From positions 1,116,001 to 1,180,000 of the forward strand of contig NC_016599.1 of assembly GCF_000236705.1 (NCBI RefSeq): a stretch of DNA of 64,000 bases. The letters are read 5' to 3'. Each line of letters starts with the position of its first letter. The stretch's first letter is position 1. The translations under genes and the position numbers were made by a program. Origin of the DNA: Owenweeksia hongkongensis DSM 17368. GTDB lineage: Bacteria > Bacteroidota > Bacteroidia > Flavobacteriales > Schleiferiaceae. Positions 27,393-37,342 of this stretch are shown here, in pieces. The notes under the pieces are model-generated. The model saw only the letters and a program-made list of their open reading frames with translations, was not told the DNA's origin and ran no database searches.

Positions 27393-27426
27393 AAGCCCCG
27401 CTCCGAAATATTTCAGGGCGGGGCTT
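27393..27426. terminator. bidirectional terminator between 26643-27365 and valS
   Basis: Perfect stem AAGCCCCGC / GCGGGGCTT with an inner GAAATATTTC palindrome in the loop, A tract on the left and T tract on the right; serves two convergent genes. Confidence 0.85.
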
Positions 27427-27447
27427 AATTTTTTATATCAAACTGGC

Positions 27448-30072
27448 TTAGCTCATCGCTGCCAATCGCTCTTCCAAAGCTTTAATCTTAGCTTCTGCAT
27501 CAGCTTGTTTTTTACGCTCTCCATCAACCACGGCTGCAGGTGCACCGCTCACAAAGCGCTCATTAGAAAGCTTTTTGGATACTGATTTTAAGAAACCTTG
27601 CTGATATTCCAAATCAGCACGAAGTTTTTCCTTTTCGGCTTCCACATCAATTGCATCACCGGCAGGGATAAGCATTTCATATTTACCGGCAAGGAAGGTA
27701 AAACCAGGTCCATCGCCTGCACCTTCTGTAGCAATGCTGCTCAGGTTCCCCAGCTTCACAATTAGCTTTTCAAAAGCCGTAGGGATGGCATCAGCGGCCG
27801 GAGCCACCAGTTCTATTTGGTCCTTGAAGGAAATATTTTTACTCGCTCTGATGTTTCTAATTCCGTTTACCACAGCTGCAGCCTGATCAAAGTCAGAAAG
27901 CAAAGCTTCATCACTTTCAGCAGCTTCTGGCCATGCTTGCAAACACAGCGTTTCCCCTTCTTTACGCTCCTTTATTAAGTGCCAAATTTCTTCACTAATG
28001 AAAGGCATGAAGGGATGAAGAATTACTGTGATTCTTTCAAAATAATCTAAAGTAACTTCTAAAGTCTTTCTATCAATCGGCTCACCAAAGGCAGGCTTAA
28101 TCGCTTCCAAGTACCAGCTACAGAAATCATCCCACACAAATTTATAGGTGCTCATCAGAGCTTCTGAAATACGATACTTTTCGAAAGACTCATCAATAGA
28201 AACCATTGTTTTCTTAAAGCGCTCATCCAGCCATTTTATGGCCGAGGCAGCAGCTTCAGTTGGTTCGCCATCAGCTACCTCCCATCCTTTTACCAAGCGA
28301 AGGGCATTCCAGATTTTATTAGAGAAATTTCTTCCCTGTACACAAAGGTCTTCATCAAAAGGCAAGTCATTACCAGCAGGGGAAGTAAGCAACATACCCA
28401 CACGAACACCGTCCGTACTGTATTTTTCCATCAAGCTGATTGGGTCAGGAGAATTACCCAAAGATTTTGACATTTTACGTCCTTGCTTATCGCGAACGAT
28501 TCCCGTAAGGTAAACATTGCTAAAAGGACGCTCTTTGCGGTACTCATAACCCGCCATCACCATACGCCCCACCCAGAAAAATAAAATCTCTGGTGCTGTA
28601 ATCAAATCTTGTGTTGGGTAGTAATAATTTATCTCTTCATTATCTGGATTACGAATTCCATCAAATACAGAAATTGGCCATAGCCACGAAGAAAACCACG
28701 TATCTAGAGCGTCTTTGTCCTGAGAAAGGTCTTCTGCGGTAAGGGCCTTTCCTGTTTTCTCTTGTGCTAATTTTAATGCCTCATCAGCATTTTCAGCTAC
28801 CACAAAATCTTCTTTTCCGTTTCCGTAAAACCAAGCAGGAATTTGGTGTCCCCACCAAAGCTGGCGGCTAATGTTCCAATCATGAACATTCTCCATCCAG
28901 TGGCGATACGTGTTCTTAAACTTTTCAGGAATAAGCTGCACCTCATCACTCATCACAGAGTCCAAGGCTGGCTTTGCAATTTCCTTCATTTTCAAGAACC
29001 ATTGATCCGAAAGACGTGGCTCAATCACTGCTCCTGTTCTTTCACTGGTTCCTACCGAAGTATTATAGTCTTCCACTTTCGCCAAAAGATCTTTTTCCTC
29101 AAGCTCTTTGAAAATTTCTTTACGAACTACAAAACGATCTTTGCCTGCATAATGCATGGCGTGGTCATTCAAAGTACCGTCATCATTAAGTGAGTCAATC
29201 ACATTTAAATTGTGACGATCACCAATGGCTTTATCATTAATATCATGAGCTGGAGTGATTTTCAAGCAACCGGTACCAAACTCAAGATCTACATAATCAT
29301 CTTCAATAATAGGAACCGCTCTGTTGGCTATAGGTACAATTACCTTTTTCCCTTTGAGGTGAGAATAACGCTCATCAGCAGGGTTTATGCAAACAGCAGT
29401 ATCTCCAAAAATAGTTTCAGGACGTGTAGTTGCAACGGTTATAAATTCTTCAGAACCTTCAATTTTATACTTCAGATAATAAAGCTTGGCGTTCACATCT
29501 TTGTGAATCACCTCTTCGTCAGAAAGTGTGGTTTTTGCCTCAGGATCCCAGTTTACCATACGGTAACCGCGATAAATAAGACCTTTATTATAAAGATCCA
29601 CAAAAACCTTAATCACAGACTCGCTACGGATTTCATCCATAGTGAAAGCCTCCCTACTCCAATCACAAGATGCTCCTAAACGCTTCAACTGATCGAGGAT
29701 TATTCCGCCATGTTTATGCGTCCACTCCCAAGCGTGTTCCAAAAATTCGTCACGAGTAAGGCTATCTTTATTAATACCTTCAGCTTTAAGCTTTGCTACA
29801 ACTTTAGCTTCGGTAGCAATTGATGCATGGTCAGTACCAGGAACCCAGCAAGCATTGTAGCCGCGCATGCGCGCTCTTCGAATAATTACATCCTGCAAAG
29901 TATTATTGAGCATATGCCCCATGTGCAATACTCCCGTAACATTTGGTGGAGGAATGACAATAGTATAAGGCTTTCGCTCATCAGGAGTCGATTCAAAAAA
30001 TTTATTCTCTAGCCAATACTGGTACCACTTTTGCTCGGCTTCTTTATATTCGAAATTAGCGCTAATGCTCAT
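27448..30072 (-). CDS. valS: valyl-tRNA synthetase
   Basis: Class I aminoacyl-tRNA synthetase charging tRNA-Val. 874 residues. Nucleotide-binding motifs [15 protein letters not shown] (HIGH) and [12 protein letters not shown] (KMSKS), an editing domain between them ([13 protein letters not shown]), and the C-terminal anticodon domain with the coiled-coil arm ([16 protein letters not shown] to the end). Stop codon lies 21 bp past the shared terminator. Stands alone as a transcription unit. Confidence 0.98.
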   Translation of the reverse strand: MSISANFEYKEAEQKWYQYWLENKFFESTPDERKPYTIVIPPPNVTGVLHMGHMLNNTLQDVIIRRARMRGYNACWVPGTDHASIATEAKVVAKLKAEGINKDSLTRDEFLEHAWEWTHKHGGIILDQLKRLGASCDWSREAFTMDEIRSESVIKVFVDLYNKGLIYRGYRMVNWDPEAKTTLSDEEVIHKDVNAKLYYLKYKIEGSEEFITVATTRPETIFGDTAVCINPADERYSHLKGKKVIVPIANRAVPIIEDDYVDLEFGTGCLKITPAHDINDKAIGDRHNLNVIDSLNDDGTLNDHAMHYAGKDRFVVRKEIFKELEEKDLLAKVEDYNTSVGTSERTGAVIEPRLSDQWFLKMKEIAKPALDSVMSDEVQLIPEKFKNTYRHWMENVHDWNISRQLWWGHQIPAWFYGNGKEDFVVAENADEALKLAQEKTGKALTAEDLSQDKDALDTWFSSWLWPISVFDGIRNPDNEEINYYYPTQDLITAPEILFFWVGRMVMAGYEYRKERPFSNVYLTGIVRDKQGRKMSKSLGNSPDPISLMEKYSTDGVRVGMLLTSPAGNDLPFDEDLCVQGRNFSNKIWNALRLVKGWEVADGEPTEAAASAIKWLDERFKKTMVSIDESFEKYRISEALMSTYKFVWDDFCSWYLEAIKPAFGEPIDRKTLEVTLDYFERITVILHPFMPFISEEIWHLIKERKEGETLCLQAWPEAAESDEALLSDFDQAAAVVNGIRNIRASKNISFKDQIELVAPAADAIPTAFEKLIVKLGNLSSIATEGAGDGPGFTFLAGKYEMLIPAGDAIDVEAEKEKLRADLEYQQGFLKSVSKKLSNERFVSGAPAAVVDGERKKQADAEAKIKALEERLAAMS

Positions 30073-30231
30073 TAAGTCTATGTTTTACAAGGAAAAATAA
30101 CAATGGCGCCAAAGGTATAAATTGTACTTAGCTACCGTCAAAAAATCTTGGCACATTTTTAGCGCACTCATTATGTGTTTTTAAAATATGACATTAACCA
30201 TTATGTTTGTCCAACAAAAAAGAAAATTACC

Positions 30232-30678
30232 ATGAAGAAGCTACTATTAGCACTTGCATTTATTGCAACCGGAACTTTTGCGTTTGCGCAAGAATCTAAC
30301 CCCAATTCACCAGAAATTTCGTTTGAAACCGAAACTATTGACTACGGTACCATCGATCAAGGTGCTGACGGAAAAAGAGAATTTGTATTTACCAACACCG
30401 GTAAGGAGCCTCTTATTATTTCGAATGCCCAAGGATCATGTGGATGTACTGTTCCTACTTGGCCACGTGAGCCTATCGCTCCAGGCGAAAAAGCGGCTAT
30501 CAAAGTAAAGTATGACACTAAGCGTGTAGGACCTTTTACCAAAAGTGTAACTATTCACTCTAATGCGGCTACCTCTACTAAAGTTATTCGCATTAAAGGG
30601 AATGTAAAGAAGCCTGAGCAGGTAAAAACTACTCCTGAAAAAGCCGACAAAACCTCTATGATGGAAGAGTCGAAATAA
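30232..30678 (+). CDS. exported DUF1573 (ASPM-SPD-2-Hydin-like) protein
   Basis: 148 residues from ATG 30232; earlier starts would place charged residues before the signal peptide KKLLLALAFIATGTFAFAQ. One Ig-like DUF1573 domain follows, with the signature FVFTNTGKEPLIISNAQGSCGCTVPTWP and IKVKYDTKRVGPFTKSV. The CGC motif is constant in the family. These periplasmic proteins are abundant in Bacteroidota; the function is unknown. A Lys/Thr/Glu-rich tail ends the protein. Confidence 0.85.
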   Translation: MKKLLLALAFIATGTFAFAQESNPNSPEISFETETIDYGTIDQGADGKREFVFTNTGKEPLIISNAQGSCGCTVPTWPREPIAPGEKAAIKVKYDTKRVGPFTKSVTIHSNAATSTKVIRIKGNVKKPEQVKTTPEKADKTSMMEESK

Positions 30679-30701
30679 CGATTTATAAAAATTACATTTG
30701 C

Positions 30702-30726
30702 ACCCTCTTAGCTCTGCTAAGGGGGT
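30702..30726 (+). terminator. terminator of the DUF1573 gene
   Basis: CCCTCTTAGC / GCTAAGGGGG stem (one G-T pair), loop TCT, followed by TTTTGTTTTTT. Confidence 0.8.
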
Positions 30727-30763
30727 TTTGTTTTTTATATAAATCTGATAAGCATACCAGTAA

Positions 30764-31969
30764 ATGCCAGCAATATCAATTAAAGGGCTAACCATGCCCG
30801 AATCACCAATTCGTAAGCTCGTTCCTTTTGCTGAAGGAGCCAAAGCCAAAGGCCGCGAAGTGTATCACCTCAATATTGGTCAGCCTGATATTGAAACTCC
30901 GCCAGCTGCTTTTGATGCCATAAAGAATTCAAGTTTAAAAGTATTAGAGTACAGTCATTCGGCTGGTTTTCCATCTTACAGATTAGGCTTAGTAGATTAT
31001 TACGCAAAAGTGGGGATTGACATCACCGAGGATGACCTTATAGTTACCACAGGTGGTTCAGAAGCCATACTTTTTGCATTAAATAGTATTGCCGATCCTG
31101 ATGACGAAATTATTATTCCAGAGCCTTTTTATGCTAATTACAATGGTTTTGGAATTTCAGCAGGGGTTAGTGTTGTTCCTGTAACTTCTCGCTTGGTGGA
31201 TGAGTTTGCCTTGCCTCCCATCGCTGATTTTGAAAGCCTGATTACTGATCGCACCAAAGCGATTATGATTTGCAACCCAGGTAATCCAACCGGATACTTA
31301 TATACCCGTGAAGAACTTGAACAGCTGAAAGAGCTTGCCCTAAAGCATGACCTTTACCTTATTGCTGACGAAGTTTATCGTGAATTTGCTTACGATGATG
31401 CTGAGCATATTTCTATTCTTAGCCTTGACGGCTTAGAAGAACACGCTATCGTGATTGACTCTGTGTCTAAACGATACAGCATGTGCGGAGCTCGTATTGG
31501 CGCCATTGTATCGCGCAACAAGCAAGTAATGGCTACCGCTATGAAATTTGCGCAAGCAAGATTGAGCCCTCCTACTTTGGCCCAAATAGCTTCCGAAGCT
31601 GCTTTGACTACCGGACCTGAGTACTTTACCAATGTTCGCGAAGAGTATGTGAAGAGACGGGACATTTTAGTTGATGGACTGAACAGCATTGAGGGAGTTT
31701 ATTGCCCAAAACCAAAAGGAGCATTTTATGCAGTAGCATCACTACCTGTAGATAGTGCTGAGCGGTTTGCACAATGGCTTCTTTCTACTTTCGAAAAAGA
31801 TGGTCACACTGTAATGATTGCTCCTGCTGAAGGCTTTTACGCCACTCCAGGCATGGGACTAAATCAAGTGCGATTGGCTTATGTATTAAATCAAGATGCA
31901 CTAAAAGCTTCAGTAGAAATTATTAGAGAAGCACTTAGAGAATACCCAGGATCTTTATTACATGAATGA
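30764..31969 (+). CDS. PLP-dependent class I aminotransferase (aspartate aminotransferase type)
   Basis: Fold-type I aminotransferase of 401 residues. Visible: LNIGQPDIETP (substrate lid), TTGGSEAI, NPGNPTGYLYT (PLP contact), ADEVYREF (Asp binding the pyridine nitrogen), SVSKRYSMCGARIGA with the Schiff-base Lys, and the C-terminal Arg region NQVRLAY. Likely interconverts aspartate or another amino acid with its keto acid; the exact substrate is not readable. It overlaps murB by 8 bp. Confidence 0.9.
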   Translation: MPAISIKGLTMPESPIRKLVPFAEGAKAKGREVYHLNIGQPDIETPPAAFDAIKNSSLKVLEYSHSAGFPSYRLGLVDYYAKVGIDITEDDLIVTTGGSEAILFALNSIADPDDEIIIPEPFYANYNGFGISAGVSVVPVTSRLVDEFALPPIADFESLITDRTKAIMICNPGNPTGYLYTREELEQLKELALKHDLYLIADEVYREFAYDDAEHISILSLDGLEEHAIVIDSVSKRYSMCGARIGAIVSRNKQVMATAMKFAQARLSPPTLAQIASEAALTTGPEYFTNVREEYVKRRDILVDGLNSIEGVYCPKPKGAFYAVASLPVDSAERFAQWLLSTFEKDGHTVMIAPAEGFYATPGMGLNQVRLAYVLNQDALKASVEIIREALREYPGSLLHE

Positions 31970-32984
31970 AAAAAGGATACTAAAGGATCTCTCACTAAAG
32001 GGATTTAACACCTTTGGTGTAGAGGCTCGAGCCAAATATTTTTTTGAAGCCATCACCGTAGATGACCTTCTCTGGATTATCCATCAGGAGGAATTTAAAG
32101 GAAAGAAAATGATTTTGGGTGGAGGAAGCAATATGCTCCTCACCCAAGATTTTGATGGTCTTATCATTAAAATTTCCTTTAAGGAAAAATGGATCGAGAA
32201 AAGTCATGATGACTATACTTTAGTATCGGTAATGGCGGGTGAAAACTGGCACCAGTTTGTGCAGTGGACCATCGAGCAAGGCTTAGGCGGGTTAGAAAAT
32301 CTATCGCTAATTCCTGGTAATGTTGGCACCGCTCCTGTTCAAAATATTGGAGCCTATGGCGTGGAGGTGAAGGACACTTTCCACCACCTGGAAGCTCTAA
32401 ATATGGAGACCGGGGAGTTTGAAATTTTTAGAGCAGAGGATTGCAATTTTGGCTATCGCCAATCTTATTTTAAAGAAGGAGGAAAAAATAAGTACATCAT
32501 TATTAGAGTCTTCTTTTGCCTCACTCATACTAATCATGTACTTAATACCAAGTATGGCGCTATAGAGGCTGAATTGGAAAGAATGGGCGAAGAGCCTAGT
32601 ATTCAATCTATTTCAAAAGCAGTGTGCAACATTCGCAGCAGCAAGCTACCAGACCCAGTTTTACTTGGAAATAGTGGTAGTTTTTTCAAAAACCCAGTGG
32701 TGCCAAATGCTGCTTATGAAAAATTGAAAGCTGAATTTCCTGATATAGTGGCATACCCTGCCGGAAACGGATATACCAAACTGGCAGCTGGTTGGTTAAT
32801 TGAAAAAGCTGGTTGGAAAGGCTTTAGACGTGGAGACGCAGCTGTACATGAAAAGCAAGCCTTGGTTTTAGTGAATCACGGCAAGGCTTCTGGCAAGGAA
32901 ATTGAAGCTTTGGCTACAGAGATAAAAGAATCAATAAAACGTACCTTTGCGGTAAATTTGGAAGAGGAGATTAACTTGATTTAA
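31962..32984 (+). CDS. murB: UDP-N-acetylenolpyruvoylglucosamine reductase
   Basis: FAD- and NADPH-dependent enzyme of peptidoglycan precursor synthesis, giving UDP-MurNAc. 340 residues, type I (E. coli-like) length. FAD site GGGSNMLL, then LSLIPGNVGTAPVQNIGAYG, the Tyr-containing insertion FGYRQSYFK, the proton-donor Ser in GNSGSFFKNP, and a C-terminal Glu region. It begins inside the end of the aminotransferase gene, indicating one transcript. Confidence 0.96.
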   Translation: MNEKRILKDLSLKGFNTFGVEARAKYFFEAITVDDLLWIIHQEEFKGKKMILGGGSNMLLTQDFDGLIIKISFKEKWIEKSHDDYTLVSVMAGENWHQFVQWTIEQGLGGLENLSLIPGNVGTAPVQNIGAYGVEVKDTFHHLEALNMETGEFEIFRAEDCNFGYRQSYFKEGGKNKYIIIRVFFCLTHTNHVLNTKYGAIEAELERMGEEPSIQSISKAVCNIRSSKLPDPVLLGNSGSFFKNPVVPNAAYEKLKAEFPDIVAYPAGNGYTKLAAGWLIEKAGWKGFRRGDAAVHEKQALVLVNHGKASGKEIEALATEIKESIKRTFAVNLEEEINLI

Positions 32985-33020
32985 TACCTCAATTTCAACT
33001 TCAAGATAAATTACATTACA

Positions 33021-33236
33021 ATGCAAGTTTTTATAATCGCTTTAGTTTTACTCGGTCTTGGATTTGCTGGTATTGCCATAAAAATATGGGCAAAGAAAGA
33101 TGGTGAGTTTTCAGGAACCTGTGCTAGCAACAGCCCATTTTTGAATGAAGAAGGTGAGCCATGCAGTTTTTGTGGAGCATCGCCTGAAGAAAAGTGTAAA
33201 AGCCCTGAAAAGCAAGACGGTACTCAGGCTGCTTAA
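33021..33236 (+). CDS. small Cys-containing membrane protein
   Basis: 71 residues: one N-terminal membrane helix (FIIALVLLGLGFAGIAIKIW) and a short soluble tail with four Cys (GTCASNSPFL, CSFCGAS, KCKSP), which could bind a metal. Conserved small proteins with this layout occur in Bacteroidota after murB or near cytochrome genes; I know no function. 36 bp behind murB, so probably co-transcribed. Confidence 0.7.
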   Translation: MQVFIIALVLLGLGFAGIAIKIWAKKDGEFSGTCASNSPFLNEEGEPCSFCGASPEEKCKSPEKQDGTQAA

Positions 33237-33243
33237 AACACCT

Positions 33244-33873
33244 CTACTCTCTTAGCCATTCGTTTTCACGTCCCCAATTTATAAGCTGCACCACATTATT
33301 GGTGTGTGCTTTATTCATTAGGTTTTTTCGGTGAGTTTCTACAGTGTGGGGGCTTATAAACAGGTTTTCAGAAATTTGATTTGTAGTAAAGCCTTTGGCT
33401 ATTTGCTCCAATATTTCAATTTCCCTTTCGGTAAGTTCCAGCTCGCCATTATTCTTACGCTGCATTTTCTCTACTATCTTCTGCTTTACTTCTTCTCCAA
33501 AGTAATCAGTACCCATTGCCACTGAGCGTACGGCAGCCAATAGCTCCTTCTTACCTGCATCTTTTAGAATATAACCATGCACTCCAATCTTCATGAGTTT
33601 TTCTATTATCATGCTTTTCTTAAACATGCTCACAATTAAGATTTTCACCTCTGGATATTCTTCTACAATCTTTGACGCGCTTTCAATACCATCCATGTTT
33701 GGCATATTAATATCCAAAACAATAACGTCTGGCTGATTCGTTTTCAGCAATTCCATTAATTCAACACCATCTGATGCCTGTCCTAGAATTTTAAATCCTT
33801 CTTCATGGCTCAAAATAGAATAAAGACCTTCCAAAAACATTTTATGATCATCCGCTAGTAGTACTCTTATCAT
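33244..33873 (-). CDS. NarL/FixJ-type response regulator
   Basis: 209 residues. Receiver domain with acidic pair LADDHK, phospho-acceptor Asp in IVLDINMPNMDG and Lys in ILKDAG; C-terminal LuxR-type HTH (ELTEREIEILEQIAKGF, FISPHTVETHRKNL). It overlaps the 3' end of its kinase gene 33848-35500 by 26 bp. The target genes are unknown; the unknown gene 35501-36205 heads the same run. Confidence 0.93.
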   Translation of the reverse strand: MIRVLLADDHKMFLEGLYSILSHEEGFKILGQASDGVELMELLKTNQPDVIVLDINMPNMDGIESASKIVEEYPEVKILIVSMFKKSMIIEKLMKIGVHGYILKDAGKKELLAAVRSVAMGTDYFGEEVKQKIVEKMQRKNNGELELTEREIEILEQIAKGFTTNQISENLFISPHTVETHRKNLMNKAHTNNVVQLINWGRENEWLRE

Positions 33874-35500
33874 GATCTATTGGTATTTCTATTATCACTG
33901 TCATTCCGTAGCCAGGTGTAGAATCTATATGGAGTTTACCACTTAATCGCTTAACCCGGTTCTCTATATTATCCAGCCCCATCCCTCTTTTTACTTTAGA
34001 TAGGTCAAATCCCTTTCCATTATCCTCATACATCAGATTGAGTTCATCCTCTTGCTGGCCTATTTGAAGAGTAATCTTTGTAGCTCCTGAATACTTAATG
34101 GTATTTGAAACCAATTCCTGAACCACCCTATAGAGGTTCATTTCTGATTCGTAAGGCAAGCGGCCTGTTAATCCCGATGTGATAAACTGAACCTGTAAAC
34201 CTGCTGAATCACTAAGCGTTTCCTGTAATTGCTCTAGAGCAGCCTTAAGGCCAAATTTCATCAAAACCCCTGAATAAAGGTCATGAGAAATACGTCTTAC
34301 CTCACCGCAAGCCTCATTCAGTAAAACTTCGGCTTTTATATACTGCTCTCTACCTCTGCTGCTGCCGGTATCAATAACATCTTCCACATGCCCAAAATGA
34401 AGCTTTACAGTGGCAAGCATGCTTCCTAATGTATCATGAAGCTCTTCTGCAATTCGCCTCCGCTCATTATCCTGCCCCTCAAGCATAGCCTGTGTAGAAG
34501 CTATCTCCTGATCTTTTAAAAGTTCATTAACCTGTTGATTTTTAATTTGTAATTTTTGATATGCAATTTTTCGCTTTTGTTGAATAGTGCGCCACACCAG
34601 CATTAATAAAGCTACAACACCAGCCAGAGCTCCAGAAAGTCCCCATATCCATGTTTCCTTCTTTTTATTCTGAACATGAAGTATACTATTCAACTCCGCA
34701 ATCTGCTCATTTGCACCAATCATATAAAATTGATCATTTAACGTATCTGCATATCTTAGGGTAAGATTGTAGTACACCAACGCGCTATCATAAATACCTT
34801 CTTCTCGGTACAAATCTGCTACTGAGTTATATACCTCTACAATATTCTTTCGAGGATAGAAACCGATTAGCCCTTTTAGCTTGCTAAAAACTTCCGAATT
34901 TCTGTCTCTCTCATAATCCATTAGATATTTCCTTCGTAAAGCACTGGCAACAAACTCTTCAACCTCTTCATTTGTTTGAAGTTCGAGCAACTTGTCTATA
35001 TACTCCTCCGCTCTTTCTTCATCTTCCATATTGCTGAATAAAAGCGATTGATTGTAATAGTTTTTTACTAAGGCATTAGTGTCATCTGGGTAAGCCTCAC
35101 AAAATGCTCTGTTATACCAAAACAATGCACTGTCATATTCCTCAAGATAAGTATAGGGCGCTGCAATATTTACAACGATAGCTTCACATGAATAATCATA
35201 ACCATTTGATTCGGCCAAGACCAAGGCCTTCTTATAAAGTTGAATCGCCCTCTTGTAATCAGTAAGTTCATTAGCACAATCTCCAATAAACCGTAACAAA
35301 TAGGTTTGCTGTAAAGTATAGCCCTTTTGTTCTGCGATAAAAAGAAGCTCTCTATACTTTCGCTCTTTTGTAAACCAATCGTCATCACCATCTCGCACCA
35401 CCACCATTGTGCTATCAAGCTGATAGGGAGTTTGACTATATACAGAAGCAAGGCTTCCGAATAGAACTAAAAATATTATTTGAAATTTTCGAAACTTCAT
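33848..35500 (-). CDS. TPR-containing sensor histidine kinase (HisKA_3 type)
   Basis: 550 residues. Signal peptide (IIFLVLFGSLASVYSQ), a periplasmic TPR region about 30-270, one membrane helix near 285-300 (IWGLSGALAGVVALLMLVW), a coiled coil, the HisKA_3 box EELHDTLGSMLATVKLHFG, and an intact HATPase domain with NTIKYSGAT, DNGKGFDL and GMGLDNIENR. Such kinases pair with LuxR-type regulators, here the overlapping 33244-33873. Its ATG follows directly on the stop of 35501-36205. The signal sensed by the TPR domain is unknown. Confidence 0.92.
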   Translation of the reverse strand: MKFRKFQIIFLVLFGSLASVYSQTPYQLDSTMVVVRDGDDDWFTKERKYRELLFIAEQKGYTLQQTYLLRFIGDCANELTDYKRAIQLYKKALVLAESNGYDYSCEAIVVNIAAPYTYLEEYDSALFWYNRAFCEAYPDDTNALVKNYYNQSLLFSNMEDEERAEEYIDKLLELQTNEEVEEFVASALRRKYLMDYERDRNSEVFSKLKGLIGFYPRKNIVEVYNSVADLYREEGIYDSALVYYNLTLRYADTLNDQFYMIGANEQIAELNSILHVQNKKKETWIWGLSGALAGVVALLMLVWRTIQQKRKIAYQKLQIKNQQVNELLKDQEIASTQAMLEGQDNERRRIAEELHDTLGSMLATVKLHFGHVEDVIDTGSSRGREQYIKAEVLLNEACGEVRRISHDLYSGVLMKFGLKAALEQLQETLSDSAGLQVQFITSGLTGRLPYESEMNLYRVVQELVSNTIKYSGATKITLQIGQQEDELNLMYEDNGKGFDLSKVKRGMGLDNIENRVKRLSGKLHIDSTPGYGMTVIIEIPIDHDKSTTSG

Positions 35501-36205
35501 TTATTGTTCTATCCATAGCAAAGCATCTGATTGATGCACGTCATTTACATCAGTGCCTTTTGCATAAAACAATATAGGTAAGCCCACTTCAGCATCTACA
35601 CTAGAAAAGTCAAACTGAAAAACATTATCTACATCTACTGTTTTATCTTCCTCAATTTCAAATGCCCATGTATGCACAGGGCCACTACCCGTTTCTATAA
35701 TGTGCTCCATATTTCCTACAATTCTATAGCCTGTCGGTTCTCCATTTATATTTTCGGTCGTAATGGTAACTTGAGTATCACCCCCAGTTCTTTGCATAAT
35801 AACGGTTTTTATTCGCGCACCATAGTCATCAAGAGACCCTAGCACGCCCACTAACTCTTCAGTTGGCGCTCCTGGAGGTGGACAATTATTCCCTCTTATT
35901 TTTCCATGCGATTTTTTTGAGGCAGATGCACCCGAAGTCAAATCCAAAAATTTAAAGTTTACTGCATTTTGCCAATCTGGGTTTGGCGATGGAGCATCTA
36001 ATTCAGCAGAAAAGCTGATTTCACCATTTAAACTATCGCTACCTGAGTCACTAAAACTAACATCAAATTCATTGTAAGATGGCTGACTGGATCCTGAAAC
36101 CACCAAATCTCCAGATGACTGAAAGGTCGCATGAATGCTGTAAACGTCATCACTTTTATACGAAAATGTGAGATTGGAAAACTTAATATTGTTAATATCC
36201 GACAT
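35501..36205 (-). CDS. unknown soluble protein coupled to the two-component pair
   Basis: 234 residues, no signal peptide or membrane helix. Predominantly beta in character: KFSNLTFSYKSDDVYSIHATF, FDVSFSDSGSDSLNGEISF, TQVTITTENING. A Pro/Cys patch NNCPPPGAP is in the middle. I do not recognise a family. Its stop codon is followed at once by the ATG of the kinase gene (TAAATG), so it is the first gene of a three-gene unit. It could be a signal-binding or target protein of that system; this is inference from position only. Confidence 0.65.
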   Translation of the reverse strand: MSDINNIKFSNLTFSYKSDDVYSIHATFQSSGDLVVSGSSQPSYNEFDVSFSDSGSDSLNGEISFSAELDAPSPNPDWQNAVNFKFLDLTSGASASKKSHGKIRGNNCPPPGAPTEELVGVLGSLDDYGARIKTVIMQRTGGDTQVTITTENINGEPTGYRIVGNMEHIIETGSGPVHTWAFEIEEDKTVDVDNVFQFDFSSVDAEVGLPILFYAKGTDVNDVHQSDALLWIEQ

Positions 36206-36314
36206 AGCTTAAAATTTGGTTGATGTTAAACTTTGAAAAATCAAGCCTTGAAACTATGAATAATATATCTCAATTTAAGTTTTTCTCCTTTAATATAAAT
36301 AATACAAGTACTCC

Positions 36315-37316
36315 TTAATTAAGGATAAATGCTTCAAAACCCTTGGTGAAATTTACCTTCCAATCTCCGTTTTCATCGGTGGAAATAAAATAAGCCTCTA
36401 CTCCATCCTTTCCTTCAATATAAGATTGTGCAGCCTGCATTCCCATTACCATGCAAGTGGTTGCATAAGCATCTGCATCTATACATTTATCAGCAATAAT
36501 GCTCACACTCAAAAGTTGATTTCTTGCCGGAAATCCAGTTTTAGGGTTTATGGTGTGGGCGTATTTTATTCCCGTTTCACTGTCTACCCAATACTTGCGA
36601 TAGTTTCCAGAAGTAGCTAATGACTTATCTCTAAGCTCTACTATCATTTGAAACCTATCTTCTGGATCAATTTCATCTGCAGGTTTGTCTACCCCAATTT
36701 TCCAATAATGGTCTTTACTATTTTTTCCTTTTGCTCTAACTTCGCCACCTACTTCTACCATGTACTGATTCACTCCGTTATCTTCCAGAAATCGAGCAAC
36801 TACATCCACTGTATAACCTTGGGCGATAGAATTAAAATCAATTTTAAAACCTTGAGGAACCTTTACCGAATTATTCTGTACCACTATTTGCTTGTAGCCA
36901 ATTAAGCTTTTAGCAGAATCTACTTTGGAGCTATCGATGTCAATATTTTTGGTTTTACCAAAACCCCAAAGTTCTACCAATGGACCAACGGTTACATCAA
37001 ACAAACCATCCGATTCCCTTGAAATTTCAGATGACCTTTTTAAAACTTCCATAAACAAGTGATCTACTTCTACAAGGGTATCACCGCTATTGATAAGTGA
37101 AATCAATGACTCATCCTTATAAGTACTCATAGATTGGTCGATATATTCGAAAATACTATCAAACTGAGCCGTCCAGTCTTGCTGGGATTCAGTTATATAT
37201 TTTATTTGATAAGTACTTCCCTGAGCGTAACCTACAGACTCATTTTCATAAATTATAGTCTCTGCACGACAACCTACCAAAGCAAGGCCAATGATGGCCA
37301 ATACGATTTTTTTCAT
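36315..37316 (-). CDS. apbE: FAD:protein FMN transferase, ApbE family lipoprotein
   Basis: Transfers FMN from FAD to Thr/Ser of flavoproteins such as NqrC/RnfG outside the inner membrane. 333 residues with signal peptide and lipobox LALVGC. Family motifs: GSTYQIKYI, MSTYKDESLISLINSG, DVTVGPLVELWGFG, DFNSIAQGYTVDVVA, VEVGGEVRAKG, YAHTINPKTGFPA and the Mg-binding DADAYATTCMVMG. Function should serve Na+-NQR, which is typical for marine Bacteroidota but lies elsewhere. Confidence 0.95.
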   Translation of the reverse strand: MKKIVLAIIGLALVGCRAETIIYENESVGYAQGSTYQIKYITESQQDWTAQFDSIFEYIDQSMSTYKDESLISLINSGDTLVEVDHLFMEVLKRSSEISRESDGLFDVTVGPLVELWGFGKTKNIDIDSSKVDSAKSLIGYKQIVVQNNSVKVPQGFKIDFNSIAQGYTVDVVARFLEDNGVNQYMVEVGGEVRAKGKNSKDHYWKIGVDKPADEIDPEDRFQMIVELRDKSLATSGNYRKYWVDSETGIKYAHTINPKTGFPARNQLLSVSIIADKCIDADAYATTCMVMGMQAAQSYIEGKDGVEAYFISTDENGDWKVNFTKGFEAFILN

Positions 37317-37342
37317 GGGTGCAATTTAGCAAGATTAGCGTG

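Noticed and set aside
29212-29679. 155-codon plus-strand frame inside valS
   Set aside because: Antisense shadow of a clear synthetase gene, no domain or signal.
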